Shown here: piece after piece, positions 1 to 14,050 of the stretch
How the letters are laid out: each line of letters starts with the position of its first letter
How positions within the stretch are numbered: position 1 is the first letter of the stretch
DNA from: Nipponacmea schrenckii
Lineage: Eukaryota > Mollusca > Gastropoda > Lottiidae
Reading direction: 5' to 3'
Assembly (NCBI GenBank): GCA_030562195.1
Contig: CM060202.1
Span: forward strand, 28,940,317-29,004,316
DNA: 64,000 nucleotides
Notes under the pieces: generated by a model
The model's database searches: none
What the model was told of the DNA's origin: nothing
The model's input: only the letters and a program-made list of their open reading frames with translations
Made by a program: the position numbers and the translations under genes

Positions 1-1270
1 AAATCAGTCAGTGGTTTACCTTTATTGTCTAAAATTAAAAATAGAAACTTCCTTTGGTGATATACCGAATAGTTCTTATGACTTTATTGGTGCGCTGGCA
101 GCAAAGCGGCGATTACAGGTCGGCGAATTACAACTTGGATATGAATCGATTTTCAATTGATTATACCATTGGACAAACAGTAAAGCAGTATTACGAGACC
201 ACAGAAAATTGTCATGTCAGGTTCTTATATGCGTTCTTCCTCAAGATCCCGGGACCTAAGTTAACATTCCATAGAATGGTACACTGGTGCTAAACTGCCA
301 GCTTTCAAAGGTTTAGAATTTTTCAAGAAACATGTCGAAACCTTGTAATCCTTGTGAAGTCGAAAAACCTTTGATCTATTTTACTTGTCTATAAACACTT
401 TTTTACAAATAATAAAAGCTTTGAAAAATTCTTTGTGATTCGGATCAGGTACGCTATGATCAACATTAAGTCCAATATTGAATATAATATAAAAACCATG
501 TATATGTACATCCACTGTTGTGAAAATGTGTTTCCCCTACCTCCAATTGCTTCTGTGTATAATATTACCCTGAGAGACCAACGACAGCTACCTTGTACTT
601 CCAACCCTTCTGATTTCTTTATGAGCAAAACTTTTTAGAGTGTTCTTTTTTATTCTTATAAATCGTCATCATAACGGATTAAATCACTAATTTTCTTAAT
701 CGTAATCGAATTTGTTTTAACGAATTTCGGTGCCTTTTAATACTATATATTCCGTCTCCCAAGGGATTTCGGTTCTTTTGACCAATTTTCATCAATTAGG
801 GCTAATATGTTAATCAAATTTTCAGACTGTCGTTGTTCATTTTGATTCTTGTAGCACAGGGATTAGGAGGGTGACGGAACGCAAATGGGTTTAAGAAAAC
901 TAGACACCGTTAATCCCGTCACAGATTGACCTAATCTGTTTTTCAGACAGATTTTAATTGGTGTTAAGAGCCAACATTGGATAACCCCGAAAGCGACGGT
1001 CGTGGAATTCTAAAAACAAATTAAAGTATAGATGCTAAGTTTGGTTTATAAAGAAAACTGTATCGAAATATCTACTTTAAAACTTAACCCTTTCACAGTC
1101 GGGGTCTTAACCCTCTAAAATTTTAATCCCCAAATGGATTGGGGTGGTTAATCCCTCAGTAGGAGAAACGCAACAGTTTTAATTTCTTGAATAGCCTTAT
1201 TGCAATAAACTGTGGGAAAGTTGTAACTGGAAAAATTGTCATTCTTTATAATCTTAAACCATTTAGAAAT
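1..1270. other. Intergenic, no gene recognised
   Basis: AT-rich DNA. The short open frames (the longest about 79 codons) have no recognisable domain, no splice context and no start or signal pattern I would support. Nothing else is seen. Confidence 0.6.
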
Positions 1271-1271
1271 A

Positions 1272-1440
1272 AAATGAAAGGAGTTTTACGTCCTACTCTT
1301 CTGCACCTTATGGGTTAATGAAGACGGGCAATACCATGCAGGGTGCAATGAGGGAAATTTTGTCAGGACAGCAGCATTAGCCTTCTCTTTTTGATATTTC
1401 CAACTGTCGATGGATCTATAACGTGCACAGCCTGTAGCAA
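1272..1440 (+). repeat. Dispersed ~170-bp element, copy 1
   Basis: One of the longest copies of a short family scattered over the whole window. Its head carries GGAGTTTTACGTCCTACTC, then CTTATGGGTTAATGAAGACG, and its tail TTTCCAACTGTCGA followed by a GTGCACAGCC-like end. A second head-only fragment follows at about 1490-1545. Other plus-strand copies are at 9640, 16930, 35232, 37052, 48210 and 51363; minus-strand copies are at 21622, 50050, 59195 and 62740. No coding capacity and no clear terminal repeats, so it is either a SINE-like or a non-autonomous DNA element. Confidence 0.75.
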
Positions 1441-1549
1441 ACATGACCCCGGTTTATTGTCTCTCTCAAGGACCAGACTTGAACCAGGAATGAAATGGAG
1501 TTTTACGTTCTACTCTTCTGCACCTTATTAAAACATTTAGAAGTGAACG

Positions 1550-2640
1550 TGGCCAACTATAGGCGAAAGCCTGATCCCAAATCCTATTACATACATGAAT
1601 ATCGAGTACACAAAAACGCCCCCCCCCCCTTACACTGTCTAAAATAAACCTTGCTCTGTTGTTTCCTCGTTAACTTCTAGTCCCTTGCATATAAGTCAAG
1701 GTAAGGGGAAACCTTACACAAAATGTTGAAAATGTTGGAACAGGAGTAGGTAGCATAACACGGTACAGAAGCGTCTCACCAAGTTTCGCGGAAGTCACAT
1801 AATTATATGTAGTAGGTAACAATGTGTCATTGCCATTAAGAAAAATACATCGGAAACATAAAGTTTAAAAAATTAAAACTTTGTCAAATGATTGGACTAT
1901 TAAAATATATAGACCAGCATTCATTCAACTCTATAAACTTTTATTGTGAGAAAATGGTGCAACGATAAAATGCTTGTCATCGTGTGATATATACCCAGGT
2001 TTTACGAGAAATTGACATGTGATACAATACACGAAAACAGCTGAAATCCGCATTAAAACTTAACAAACCTATAATAAAATAGTGGCAGTTTTTATTGAAT
2101 ATTATTAGGTATTAAACTAGAACGAAATCATACAATTTGATTGAAATACGTTTTGAACTTGTTTAAATTATGAAGAGATATCGTATATTAATCGCTGAAA
2201 ATCATTCAAAAAAGACATAATTTTACATCAATTCAGACAGAGATTCGCCATCCATTTCAGCAATCATACCCTGAAGTTTCAGAAACGTTTTAATTTAGCT
2301 AAGCACAAAATTATGGTGGTCACAGATCATTGGCGAAATTAGAACATTCAAATTTATATTTTAATAAATCATCCGCGTTTGAAAGTTGAAATAACGAGTT
2401 GTCTTTCCTTGAGACGGTCATATATAGAGAAAAGAAAGTAACATTCATTGTTTGATGTTTGGTTCCTAATTTTCTATGAATTCTGACGACTATTTACATA
2501 TATTAAAGACATAAAGTGACGAGTTAGATTGTTTTCGGTCTTGAATATATGTAAATAAAAAAGAAACATAGAACCTCTCAGGGGCATGCTATTGTAGACA
2601 AACCTATCAAAATCTCAGATGTTCTGTTAAACAGAATTCT
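1550..2640. other. Intergenic, nothing recognised
   Basis: AT-rich, with a 13-nt cytosine run near 1619. No open frame of note and no recognisable domain. Confidence 0.55.
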
Positions 2641-2643
2641 TTC

Positions 2644-2800
2644 TTAACTTGACACAATTACTTTAATAAATAACTTGCGACGTTTCGACGAAGGTACTTC
2701 CTTCTTAATCAAGCAATGATAAAGACGGAAGTACCTTCGTCGAAACGTCCCAAGTTATTTATTAAAGTATTGTTATCCATATATAATTGTGTCAAGTTAA
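2644..2800. repeat. Foldback element (imperfect inverted repeat)
   Basis: The left arm runs from TTAACTTGACACAATTA through CGACGTTTCGACGAAGG to about 2700. The right arm (about 2729-2800) is its reverse complement, interrupted by a short insertion, and leaves a loop of roughly 28 nt. The arms carry the GTCGAAACGTC block that is common beside Penelope-like and hammerhead-ribozyme-bearing elements of invertebrates. The family assignment is inference; the fold is seen directly. Confidence 0.75.
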
Positions 2801-2819
2801 TTATTACCCAGTTACTAAA

Positions 2820-5800
2820 TGCCACTAAAAGAAGAATTTTCTGTCAGCCTACTTACTTTAGAGCTTAATATATTCTATCTTTGTCACAGAAAATACACGG
2901 GATGTTGGTATTTATATACAGAATTATACTGTTAAATTGGATTTTCAAAAACTTATTTTTTAAAAAGAATGTCATTCCGAGATTTCGCTTTCTTTGAAAC
3001 CATTTAAAATCAAATGACAAATGGAATTCGTTTCAGATAAACTATGTCAAATTCAACCGATTGTTTTACAGAAGTACTTACTAATTCGGTGTGTTTTTCT
3101 TCTGTTTCGATGATATTTTAAATTTTGAAGTTAGTACCCAGCTATATATCCAAATAACACAAAGTAACACTTGTCAAAATTTCTCAGCTTGCCCCGAACT
3201 TAATTTTCAATTCACAATTTCCAAAATCCTAGAATGTGACACATGACATAGATACAGGTAGCTTGGTAATCATTGATAGCTATTCCAAGGTAGTTGATCT
3301 AATTGACATATTACTCCAAAATATGTAAGAGTGGCAGATGCTTCAATCAGCAATTGACCAATCAGAATGTGTGATTGAGACATCAGGGGGTCGACCAATT
3401 AGAACACACCTATTGCATCACGTGTCATAACTTTTGAAGGTGTCAACCAATAAAATTGTTAAAAATGCATCACGTGATGTTCATAACAAAATGTTTATTT
3501 AAAAGCATTCAAAATGTCGCTGGACATTGATCCCGTGTTAATCTTTGCACTGTGGTTAATGAGGCGTTATATTTGAATATCTTCCGTGTTAATCGAGGCT
3601 ACGGTTGACTGATTTGACGACCCTGTCGTGTCGATAGCCAATAAATCAATCCATCATACGAAGATATATATCTTTAAGACATGATTGCTCATTATGATAA
3701 TATTCCGACTATTTATGAATAAAAAAACGTTCAGTAGACATGCACGTTAAACAATAAACTCTGATCGGCAGATATCTTTTATTCTATTAGTAGCTTCGAA
3801 CATATTCTTCACTAAGTCTTATATCTATCGTGAATCTAAAGTCTTAGTCATATTGAAATAACCAGTGATGTTAAACTATACTCGTCTATTGTCGTTAAGC
3901 CTTCACTCTCTCCCATATCTTTGTTGATAAAATAATTTAATAGAATAATTGCTGGCCTTTACAGTATATGTCTTCTATTTACTACATGCCTTTAGTCCTT
4001 AGACGCAAACTCTCTTCATTTCAATTTGCCTTCAGTTCTATAGCTATAGAATTAAGACGTCATATTTAAAATACCCGTTTACGTGTTTTTAGTATTCCTG
4101 TTACTTCTGTGATATATATACATATTCTTGGCAGAACTATCCTCAAGCTCACTACAAACTGACTTAAGCGTCAAAGTTGCACAGGAAACGAAACATTCGT
4201 ATCAAATACAATTCAAGAGAAACAAGGTAAACATTGTAACGGATTAATATAAGTTTCGACTTGTTTCTGGAAACATAACCCTTATATATGTATTTATAAC
4301 TTGTAATTTATGAATAAATTTTGATAAAAAAAAAAAAAGAAACAAGGAAGAATACAAAAAAATTCTCACTCAACCCCAAAACCTTTTTTTGTTTCTATAA
4401 TCCCAATATATAATACTACATTTTGAAACGAAACGTTTAATTAAAGTATGGCGTAAAACTCCACATAATTGTATTTTTAGATCTTAATTCTGCCTTTCGA
4501 AAACCACACCGTATTAACCTTATCAAGACAAAAAAACTTCGCAACATCTATATATCATATTTCATGCAATACATTATTAATTAGAAAATTTTATAATAGA
4601 AATAAAAACATATCTCCCAACTTTCCCACGAAATTTGACACTTATTCGATTATTTCACTTTTAATACTTATTAAACATGTCTTAAAATGAAATTAATTTC
4701 TTTTCGTTGATTCACAAAACGTAATTTATCTGTTGAAAATTCATATTTTAGTATAAAAAATTTTTTTTTTATTTATAATTCATATTTGATATCAATTTAC
4801 AAGATTTGTCACTTTCATTTCATTTTTTTAACTGGAAAATAAACAAATACCATTATTGTGACATGCAACAATTTAACTTTGTAAGTTTCTTATGACAACA
4901 AATATAGATCTATTGTCGGGTTTTAGACTTTCCGCATTAAAAAAGAGTGTCTTTGCGCAATATGTCTCAAAATTTTCTCAGTTTAATTAATTACAAATTG
5001 GATGTGAAAGATATTCGATTGATTGTTCTAGTATACGACTGTAATAAAAGTAATATCGGTATTAAAGAGAGAATTTCTTTAAAAGAACTAGCCTGAATCA
5101 CAGGGGTATGGTTATTCTAGACATTAGAAGTTGGTAGAGATACAATTTTGTTTGTTAACTCGGAGAAAAAGTCCAGTCAACCCGGGACAAATTTACCGAT
5201 GCTGTTATTATATCTTTAGTTCATTTCTTAGGTCATTCAAATAAAGATTATTCATTGTTAACTCTTGTTAACTTGTTTGTCTCCGGTTTAACTGTTTCCG
5301 AGTTTTGCATGTACCCGAGGTGACTGGTATTCAATAAAAGTACTGGCTCATGACACAGATAGATGGATATTCATTTGAATGAATGACAAAATAGGTAATA
5401 GTTCTCAGATGATTCAAGCAATAGCATTGAAATGTTGAATTTAAATCAATTGCACGCTTCCGACATTCTAAGGTAATGTCTCAATCAAATTCATTTCTTT
5501 AAACAGGGGCAGATAAGTGGGGTATAATTTGTAGAATTTGTTTAATAAGGCGTGCATATTCTCGACTTTCAAAGCATTAAACGCTTGAAGCTAGTCTTTT
5601 CATCTCGTCGGCTTTCTCCAAAGAACATAAATGGTTTTAAAAGACCAAATTATTATACCTAATGATACAGAACCCATAAATATTGAAAATCAGGAAGCAA
5701 GTCATTTTAAAAGGCGACCGCTGGAATTGAGGAAGTCATTTTCGCTGTTTCAGGGACATTACTTTGACACCGTGTTAATTATGGGACGTATCAATAATCT

Positions 5801-8555
5801 TTTAACAGTCCGTAACATTTTAATTGACAAAATTAAACACCAATGATGTAACGGACTGGCTATCATGTCAAAAAAAACTTTATACGAAACGATGGTTGAA
5901 ATCTTAATTCGAGCTCTGAGTAGCTTTAAGTAGGTTCGCCATTGTTTCGTATTTTTTGCTTGAGGATCTTTTCATTGTTTTAGCATCTCAATCAAATATT
6001 GAAAATGTCGGAGGTCCAACTCATTAACAATTTATAAAATCTGCTGCATTGACACGCTAAGTTTAGCCTCAAGAAATGTAGAAACTTAATGAGTATCTTA
6101 TAAATACGATCATTTCATTTCTGACATGATAATTTGCCAATTTGTGGTCATTTTTTCACCTTTGAGTACAATAATTTGGTTCAGTTTCATGCCTTATTAC
6201 TTCGTGTGGACCATTTTAATAAACACACCCAAGACAATATTATCGTGGCATGTCATTTATTTATTTGACCAAATAATGAATACCAGTTGATGAAATTAAT
6301 GAATCAAATTAAATATGGGCTAATATAGAGATTAGGGTGATTGAAAGTAACTAGTTACTGTTCAATAAAAGGCACTGGTACAGGGTTAATATAGAGAATT
6401 TCTTACAAGTCTTTCTTGATATCAAAAATATCACCACAAATCAATATATAGAGAATTTCTTATGAGTCTTTCTTGATGTATAAAAAATATCACCACAATT
6501 AGTGATAGCAGTGATTTTTTTTTTTATCAAGAAAGACGAGTTGGAAATTTTATTTTTCACCCAATATGGCTGTTAGTTAATAAAGAAATAATGTTATATT
6601 TTTTGCTTTATATCTCTTTTTATCAAACAAGCTATATCAACTGTAGAATACCTCATTAGGTGATAAATTGCAGTTTTGAATTTTACTTTTTGGCGTCAGT
6701 CAGTAAAGATTAGTAAGGTATTTTTAAAGCTAGTATTGATCCTTGTCTGCGTTTTTACTTTAAAAGGGACGAATACAAATATTTTCGTTATCAAATATAT
6801 CGTAAATCATAAAAGAAATATGTCTTATAAATATGCAATAAACATCCATGCGTTACTTGATTAAACTGGATTTGTAATTAAATGGTGCCTTCATAATGTA
6901 ATTACTAACTTGATTTTGATGTTTGACTTTATAATGGTGAAGTTAAAGAAATGAAGTTGGTCGGTTGTCAGGAAGGGGGGAGGAGGGGGGGGGGGGTATT
7001 CATTTTTTCAAAATCCTGAACAGCCTACTCCTCTTCTCTTTAAAGAAAGTGGTCAAAACTAGCATATTAGAACACATTTGACGCTTTCTTCCATCATGTT
7101 ATTCAAAAATCTTTACTTGGTTGTCGATGGTTGGGTGAGTAAAGAGCAACACCTAATTTCATCAAGAACATTTCCCACCATAAAATTGTTTAAGTCTTGT
7201 CTTTTCAAACTAAGTCTTTAACATCTTAAACTATATCTATAAAAGGAAGGCTCTTAGCTTCTCTGATAAAATCTACTTTTAATTGGTGGTGAATGATACA
7301 CGCTAATCTTTTAATACGTTATGTTTATTGGATGGATCAAAACATTTATTTAGGATATAAAAAGTTGAATGCCTGCAGAATACAAGATAGATTTCCTTAA
7401 TAACTTTATTCTATTCTTATATCGGGAACGTTAAAGTCGGAGAACAATGACGTTAAGCTGCGTTGCGTCACGGCGTCTACGTCGAACAACAAAATCTTCA
7501 CGTTGTATTCTAAACGTTACTTAGGCGTAAATCCATCTTTTTCATTGCGCTCTAGGCTATTTTCATCTCGGCGTGTGATTTCGCACATCTTTAAACAATA
7601 CCCCAGTAAGTCCTGTGACAAATTCAGGACCCTACACAATACCTAAACACGAGGGGAGAAGTTTTCGTGATTGGTTAATTTGTTTTCAATAACAATCCTG
7701 CTTAGAGCTGTCATAATTTATTGTATGGACCCCCTTATATCTGATAGGTCAATTTTCATTTAGTAGATTATTCTAACGTTGTTTGTGTCGCATTCAAAAC
7801 GAACAATACCACTCATCAATAATCACTAAAACAATTGTTCTTTAAAGTGCTTTATTTTACCTCATACCTCGAATCAAGGGCGACAATTCATCAATTAATC
7901 CTATTGTTTATTTAGTCAGTAGTTTAATTTCTCAGTAGGAATTAATGTTTTTCACCAATTTTCAACTCCCTGAGAAATTGCATCTTCAAAGGCTTGCAAA
8001 CTAAGTTTATGTTTTCAATTTCTACAAGAGCAATTAAAACGACTGGATATTAACATCAAACAAAGATATAACACATGCTAATTGACTACATAATTTTAGA
8101 AGTATAATATATAATATATAGTCAATGATATCGTTACATCAGACAATTCTAAACATTGGATTTCGAGACACGATGTGAACATAGGAGCACCCGAGAATAT
8201 GAACCGTACATGGTTGCGATCTCGACATATGTAAGGACTGAACACCTAGATTAGGTACGAGGCATATAATGACTGTGAGTTTTGAAGGTATATCTACTGT
8301 AGTCTTATAATGATGATAAGGGGCAATGAACGTCATCGTTTTGATTGAAGAGAGCCGATATATTTTATATTCTTAATATCCAGTTAGACATTTATGTTCC
8401 TAACTATAAAAATGATCAATATTAGTTATTGTGTGATCTTTAACGTCTCTTTATTCTCACAATAACTTATGGGAAAGTTTTTTGGCGGGAATATTTCCAG
8501 ACGCGAAGCAATGCACAGGTGGCTTTGCACCATAATGTATAACGTACATTATCTA
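2820..8555. other. Intergenic, no gene recognised
   Basis: AT-rich. Two short frames (5631-5846 and 6676-6864, both +) have no recognisable domain. It contains an E-box/CCAAT cluster (3355-3480), a roughly 60-bp direct repeat around 6390-6500 (TAGAGAATTTCTTA followed by TCTTTCTTGAT, twice) and a guanine run near 6980. A gene could be hidden if its exons are very short. Confidence 0.5.
3355..3480. promoter_or_regulatory. Possible promoter-like cluster: two CACGTG boxes and three CCAAT boxes
   Basis: Three CCAAT motifs (near 3358, 3395 and 3447) alternate with two palindromic E-boxes written GCATCACGTG (near 3416 and 3467). CACGTG is the site of bHLH-ZIP factors such as USF, MITF/TFEB and MAX. 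The spacing looks promoter-like, but I find no coding exon attached on either strand, so the role is unproven. Confidence 0.3.
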
Positions 8556-8575
8556 TATTGTATCGACGAAACGTT

Positions 8576-8790
8576 GTATGGTTCTTACATAGAAATAACA
8601 CATACAAAACTATATATGGTTCTTACATAGAAATAACACAAAATACTGGGTATGGTTCTTACATAGATAGAACAAAACAAAACTGGGTATGGTTCTTACA
8701 TAGATATAACACACATGAAACTGGGTATGGTTCTTACATAGAAATAACACATACTACGTATGGCTCTTACATAGAAATAACACACTGACG
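8576..8790. repeat. Tandem repeat, ~35-38-bp unit, six copies
   Basis: Each unit begins TATGGTTCTTACATAGA and continues with AATAACACA or a variant. The units vary by a few bases in length. A short open frame through them is a by-product of the repeat. Confidence 0.9.
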
Positions 8791-11700
8791 TAGTTCACAC
8801 GCATTTTGAATCACTCCCTCGACTAAAGTATTTTTTTTTAAATTTTTAACAATTCGACAAAGCCATAATCCTACGCTTGTGAACCGAATCCAGATAAATT
8901 TTGTCGAAAATAATGTTTTTATAACATTTAAAATTCTCACAGATCTTAACGTTTTATTTTAGTATTTTAGGATTAAAATATCTATTCTACCCAGGGGTGT
9001 GGGTTTGGACATACATGTACATTGTAAAATCTGATGGTAGGTCGGTGGGGTGGGGAAGGAGGGGGTCTAATCTGATTATACTACCTTGTTGATCCTCACA
9101 TGACAGACACAGAAACAATACAATGACTATAACCTGTTATATTTAATGTAAATTGTTGAAACGTTATCTACATATGTAAATCCCTAAGAACATTGCTTAC
9201 AATAACTCCTGTAACCTGCCCCACCTATAAAATCATTGAACTTGAATCAGATTTTGTTAATGGAATAACAAGGAATGTTCTACAGACGATTGTTTTAAAT
9301 ATTTAACTAAAGTCACTCACCTTTGTGTAATTTTTATTATTTATCACATAGATTTACTGTTTATTTCTCTTTAAACAAGACGGTATCACGATCAACTGAC
9401 TAGCTTATTCCCTTTAATGTTTCCAAGACAGTGTCTATGTTCCAAGACGATTTCTTCCTAAGATTTATAACGTAACGTTCGGTATAACGTCTAGCTTTGG
9501 TTTCCACAAGAGAAAGTGTCAACCCAAATAGTCTAGGCGTGTCGTGTCTACATGATTTCTACTTTTTCACTATATATCCTTTTTAAACCCTTAAACAAAT
9601 AAGAAGCAATTTATTCCAATAGTTATACACACTAGAAAGAAATGGGGTGTTACGTCCAACTCCTGTGTACCTATTATGATAATGAAGACGGTCTCCGAAC
9701 TTAGGACAACCGATTCATTTGTTCTGTTATCCAGCGTTAAGTCCAATGCTAAATTTGTTCACAAATACAATATTATGAATATATATTGTCTATACAATTG
9801 AAATCATTTTAAAAACAGATAAGCAAATCTTTGATATACTCTTCAAAGATTGCTGAAAAGTCAACGATTTTTAGAATTCATTAAAATTCCGAAAATTTTA
9901 GAAATCCCAAAATTGTATTGCTGTTTTAGATGTCGCATATACCCTGAAACTTTCAAGAAATCTCTGTCGATCTACGCAGAAAAATTTCATTTACACTTAT
10001 TTGTTGTTCCGAGCGCGAAAAGTGGTCGTTATGAGATGATAACGGCCCTATTGAACTATTGAATGATGGTAATGACGTATATTAGTATATTTTGTTTATT
10101 GTCAATATTTCTGTCATTACAATGATATGAAACCATCCATCAATCTCTCTTCATTATTACTACGATTTATCATTTTCCGTTTTCAGATCTTAAAACTCGG
10201 ACTAACAAACAGTAGGAGTGAACTGTAAGAATGAAAATCCGAACTTACGGTGCATCAATTAGTAACTTTGATCTAAATTATGTAACAATTAGAAGATATT
10301 TTAAAGTTGAAAAGAAAAAAAACTAAGGTTCTTTTTCAAACCTTCGTGATAGATCAAATCTTTTTATGTTTTTACAAACTGTACAGGTTAGAAGCCTATG
10401 TCCTTTTCGCGGAACAGACTTAATTCATTGTTTATTTCATATACGTAAATTCTTGAAAGGTGAACAAAAGAAATGATTAGACATTAGAAGGTTAAGTTAT
10501 TCGAGAAAATGACAAAAACTATTATAGATATAGATGATTTTCAGCCCCTTTTTATGTTTTCCCAGCTCAAAATTTGTATGAAACGATGTTTCCAGAAATC
10601 TTACAGAGGAATCATATTTAAACATTAACTGTTTTTTTTTTTAAATTCTGAAGTGTTTCTGAGGAAGGTATTTAGAAACTTTAGTCGACTGGACAATAGT
10701 ATAAATTTTAAAAAACTATATTTTCAAGCTTTTCAAGCGAAATTCTAATCTTATGAAATACATGGATTCATTTTACTTTTCTAACAACTAACTTTCACAC
10801 GGATCCTTGGACCAGATCCATGGTATTTATCTTTCTCTAGGTATCCCTCATTACAGACATACATACGTTTAAGGTTGATTTGCATACGAGTAAATACCAT
10901 ATGATCCTTCGAACAATAAATGTCGACGTTAACCCTAATTGCCGAGGGGATTTATTGTTTCACACGAGAAGCATAGGGTTTACAATACCAACTGACAACT
11001 ACAAGCCCTGTCACTGTCATGCCAGATAAACGATCAATACGTCGCCCTCAGAGTTTGTACTGTTATGACACCGTGGCATTGGAGCATGCCCTTATTACCG
11101 TGAGGTATTAGAGCACTACATTTCTTTCTTGATGTTTTAACTTTTTGATCATGCCCTTTTGACATCATAGTTTAACGACATGCCCTTTTAAACCTATACA
11201 ATGACCTTACAGGATATACTTTTATAACACCAAGGTTCTTTACCTTGCATACTTCGACATCAAGCCGTACGTCAGCCCTCGGTTTACAACCTTGTTTTAT
11301 CTTCCCTTTTAGGATCCTTGATCGATTACATTACCCCCCTTCTAGTTATTATGGTGAAAATATTATGACACCGTGACCCCAAATAAAATTAAGTTTTAGT
11401 ACCATTGCAAAAACCAATCACGTCTGGAAATTGGAATTGTGAACATTGGCGCTAAAATACGCATAAAAATTATTTGTTTCACGAAAAAAGCTTAATCGTC
11501 AACATATTTGTAATTGTGAAATATTAACACGAACATGTATTAGGATCAAATTCTGTATTGAAATACATCCAAACCCATATCAAAATCGAGAGTTATGTGT
11601 GCTTTATTCAAATACTTCAATACTACCTCGTATGTTATTCATTAAATACACAATAATATGATGGATTACTGCCCTTGGCGATATATAATATAACAACGCC

Positions 11701-12608
11701 TTTAGGTGGAAACAATGATTGTTTTAATTCAACACGACTGTATCGATTGTTATGTATCATTACTGTATCAGTTATTTAACAATGTCTAGATGCAGTGATA
11801 ATTTGAAGTATTACCTTGTAGTTTACACTATTGGGCAACGATATTTCGAATGTATGGGGACACATTATGCTTAAACCACAAACTGGTTGAAGAATTAATA
11901 AATATGGTCGTATAAAAAACAAGAAGCATCAGATCAAACAACCCCATAAATTACTCCAATTAAGACAAATATTTTCGATTTTATCAGCCCTAATTGCCGT
12001 AAAGATTGCCTATTTCGCATATCAGGTTCCCGCATTCACAAATATAGTATAAGTAAGATGAAAATACAGAAAAAAAAAACGTCTTCATCCTGTTTCAATG
12101 AACTAAAAGAACGTACCAGAATAAAGGTGTTAAATAAATTAAAGCTAACATTTTAATACACAAAGGGAAGTAACTGGTATTAAATTTGAAAGTATGGTTA
12201 TTTACGGAAACGATTTAAAATCTCTTTCTTAAATATGAGCTCGATTTTTCCAAGTGATCCCTTCTAAATCTTATTTCCTAGATTTCAGAATGTCATATAG
12301 TCGGCTTTACAGTTTGCTTTTAACTGCGGTAGAAGTAACTCTAATATAGAAGCACTGACCTAGGTGGCTAGTAAAGAGCCTGAGGTGCACTGGTAATAAG
12401 GAATATACATATACATATAAATTAAACTGGTTAACTAATCGTTAGTCTACATTTACACCAAAGGACCAGTTTGATAGATTATTAATTAAAATATTACTCT
12501 GATATATTCATCATTTAATTATGGTAATTAACCCATTAATTAGAATATCACGTAATACATTTTTAATTAATAGAGTCATCACATTTAATGTGTAAAAAGT
12601 TACTTTCA
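8791..12608. other. Intergenic, no gene recognised
   Basis: Holds a fragment of the dispersed ~170-bp element at about 9640-9700 and a degenerate CATGCCCTT repetition around 11085-11190. No convincing exon. Confidence 0.5.
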
Positions 12609-13105
12609 TTAAAGGGGCCGAGGCTTGATTTTTAGGGGTCGTTTTGGGCCTTTGTTACATTTAAACAGTCCTCAGAAATACTCAAGCTCTTAGAAAATCG
12701 CAAAATACCTTGAAATATACCTCAAACAAAAAATTTCACTTTCATTTTTTTTTCGTGCTGTACGCGGCTGGTCTCCAGTCAGTCTGAAAATTGTGTGTCC
12801 TGTTGACAAAGTCTACAATTGAAAATGCGTTGTAGTCTATTTATATAGATGACCACTATTGCACGACGGGAAGGATAACTCTTTGATTATCAAGACGAAC
12901 CGTTTTCCAATATGGCGGGACGTTCGTAATATCTTAAGGCATTATGGTTTTCCAAACACGGATAATTATGGATACACATGGATTTGAAGGCTCAAATTTC
13001 AAAGGTGAGCTCTGTAGACTATTTCTGATTAGCTAAGCAAAAGATTTTATGTGTTTGAGGCTGTCGGATGATTGTCCGAAACAAATCAAGCCTGGGCCCC
13101 TTTAA
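12609..13105 (+). mobile_element. MITE, TTAA-flanked, copy 1
   Basis: The 497-bp element starts TTAAAGGGGCC followed by AGGCTTGATTT and ends with its reverse complement, AATCAAGCC then GGGCCCCTTTAA. Both ends are TTAA, the target duplicated by piggyBac-type transposases. The interior has no transposase frame. A close copy in the opposite orientation lies at 29821-30311; by eye the two differ at scattered positions only. The superfamily call rests on TTAA alone. Confidence 0.85.
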
Positions 13106-13620
13106 CGTCCCAGCGAGCCGACATTCTCTGTATATGACACCATTTAAAATCCAATGGTCATTCTTACTCATCGTTAAAAAATCAATAAGAATCATCAACA
13201 GAATTAAATCGTTGAGAATCAAATTGGGTGGCAATATTGCTGGGTAGTTGTAAGATTATGTTGACTTTTCTTGTAAATCAAGTCTTTACTACTCTCTGCT
13301 GTCTGTTTAATCGTCTCTGGCACAGAGTAAAAATGATTTTTGATGAAAGATGTAAATCGATCTTTATGTTTACATTTCGATCTCGTTTGTAACTGGTATT
13401 AAAATCGTCCCCATTACATTCATTCCAGAAATTTTATATCCAATTCAAAGATTCTACAGATATATGAAATTGGAAGCAAATTGAGAGAGCTATACAAAAC
13501 ATTTACTTTAAAATTCCATTCTCATTGCTTACCCTTTCCCGTCAATTTTAACGGAGTCACCAACGGAGAACCTGTGCCACTACGTCATATTTATTTTACG
13601 AACTGTCTAATAATACTGTT

Positions 13621-13816
13621 GTATGATAAATACACATATTGACCATTCTTGAGAACTTATATTTGATGTCCATTCTAAGACGCAGTATCACTTTAAATAT
13701 AGAGAAACGTGAGACAAGTGTTCAACTATACATGTACTTGACAACTAAAGTAGGAGTTTGTTATACTAATGGTTTATATTACAGAAAAACCACAATATTC
13801 TACCAATCAGAAAACA
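13621..13816 (+). repeat. Dispersed repeat shared with 43.5-43.9 kb
   Basis: About 195 bp containing GACGCAGTATCACTTTAAAT and GAGAAACGTGAGACAAGTGT. It recurs at 43513-43693, followed there by two partial copies. Here it ends about 230 bp upstream of the TATA box of the antistasin gene at 14136. A short open frame through it has no known domain. Confidence 0.8.
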
Positions 13817-14050
13817 TTTACTTATGTTTCCCATCTAGGAAAGTCTTAAAGACGAAATATTTTTTTTTAAAAAAGCGTCATGGTGAAACTCCTTAAACCA
13901 GATATAGTAGATGTCCCTGTGATTCTGATTAGCCAACAATTATGTCAATCAATCACAAATTTTCTACATTTTTATTTTATTCCGGACTTGGTTCATTGCT
14001 ATCAATCTTTACAATGACCTACAAAAACTTTCACGGAACTCAAATTGAAG

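Noticed and set aside
8558..8788. 76-codon frame with GSYIEIT repeats
   Set aside because: Translation of the ~36-bp tandem repeat.
13019..13234. 71-codon frame, minus strand
   Set aside because: Overlaps the end of the TTAA-flanked MITE, and a shadow frame (29984-30184) exists in the other copy.
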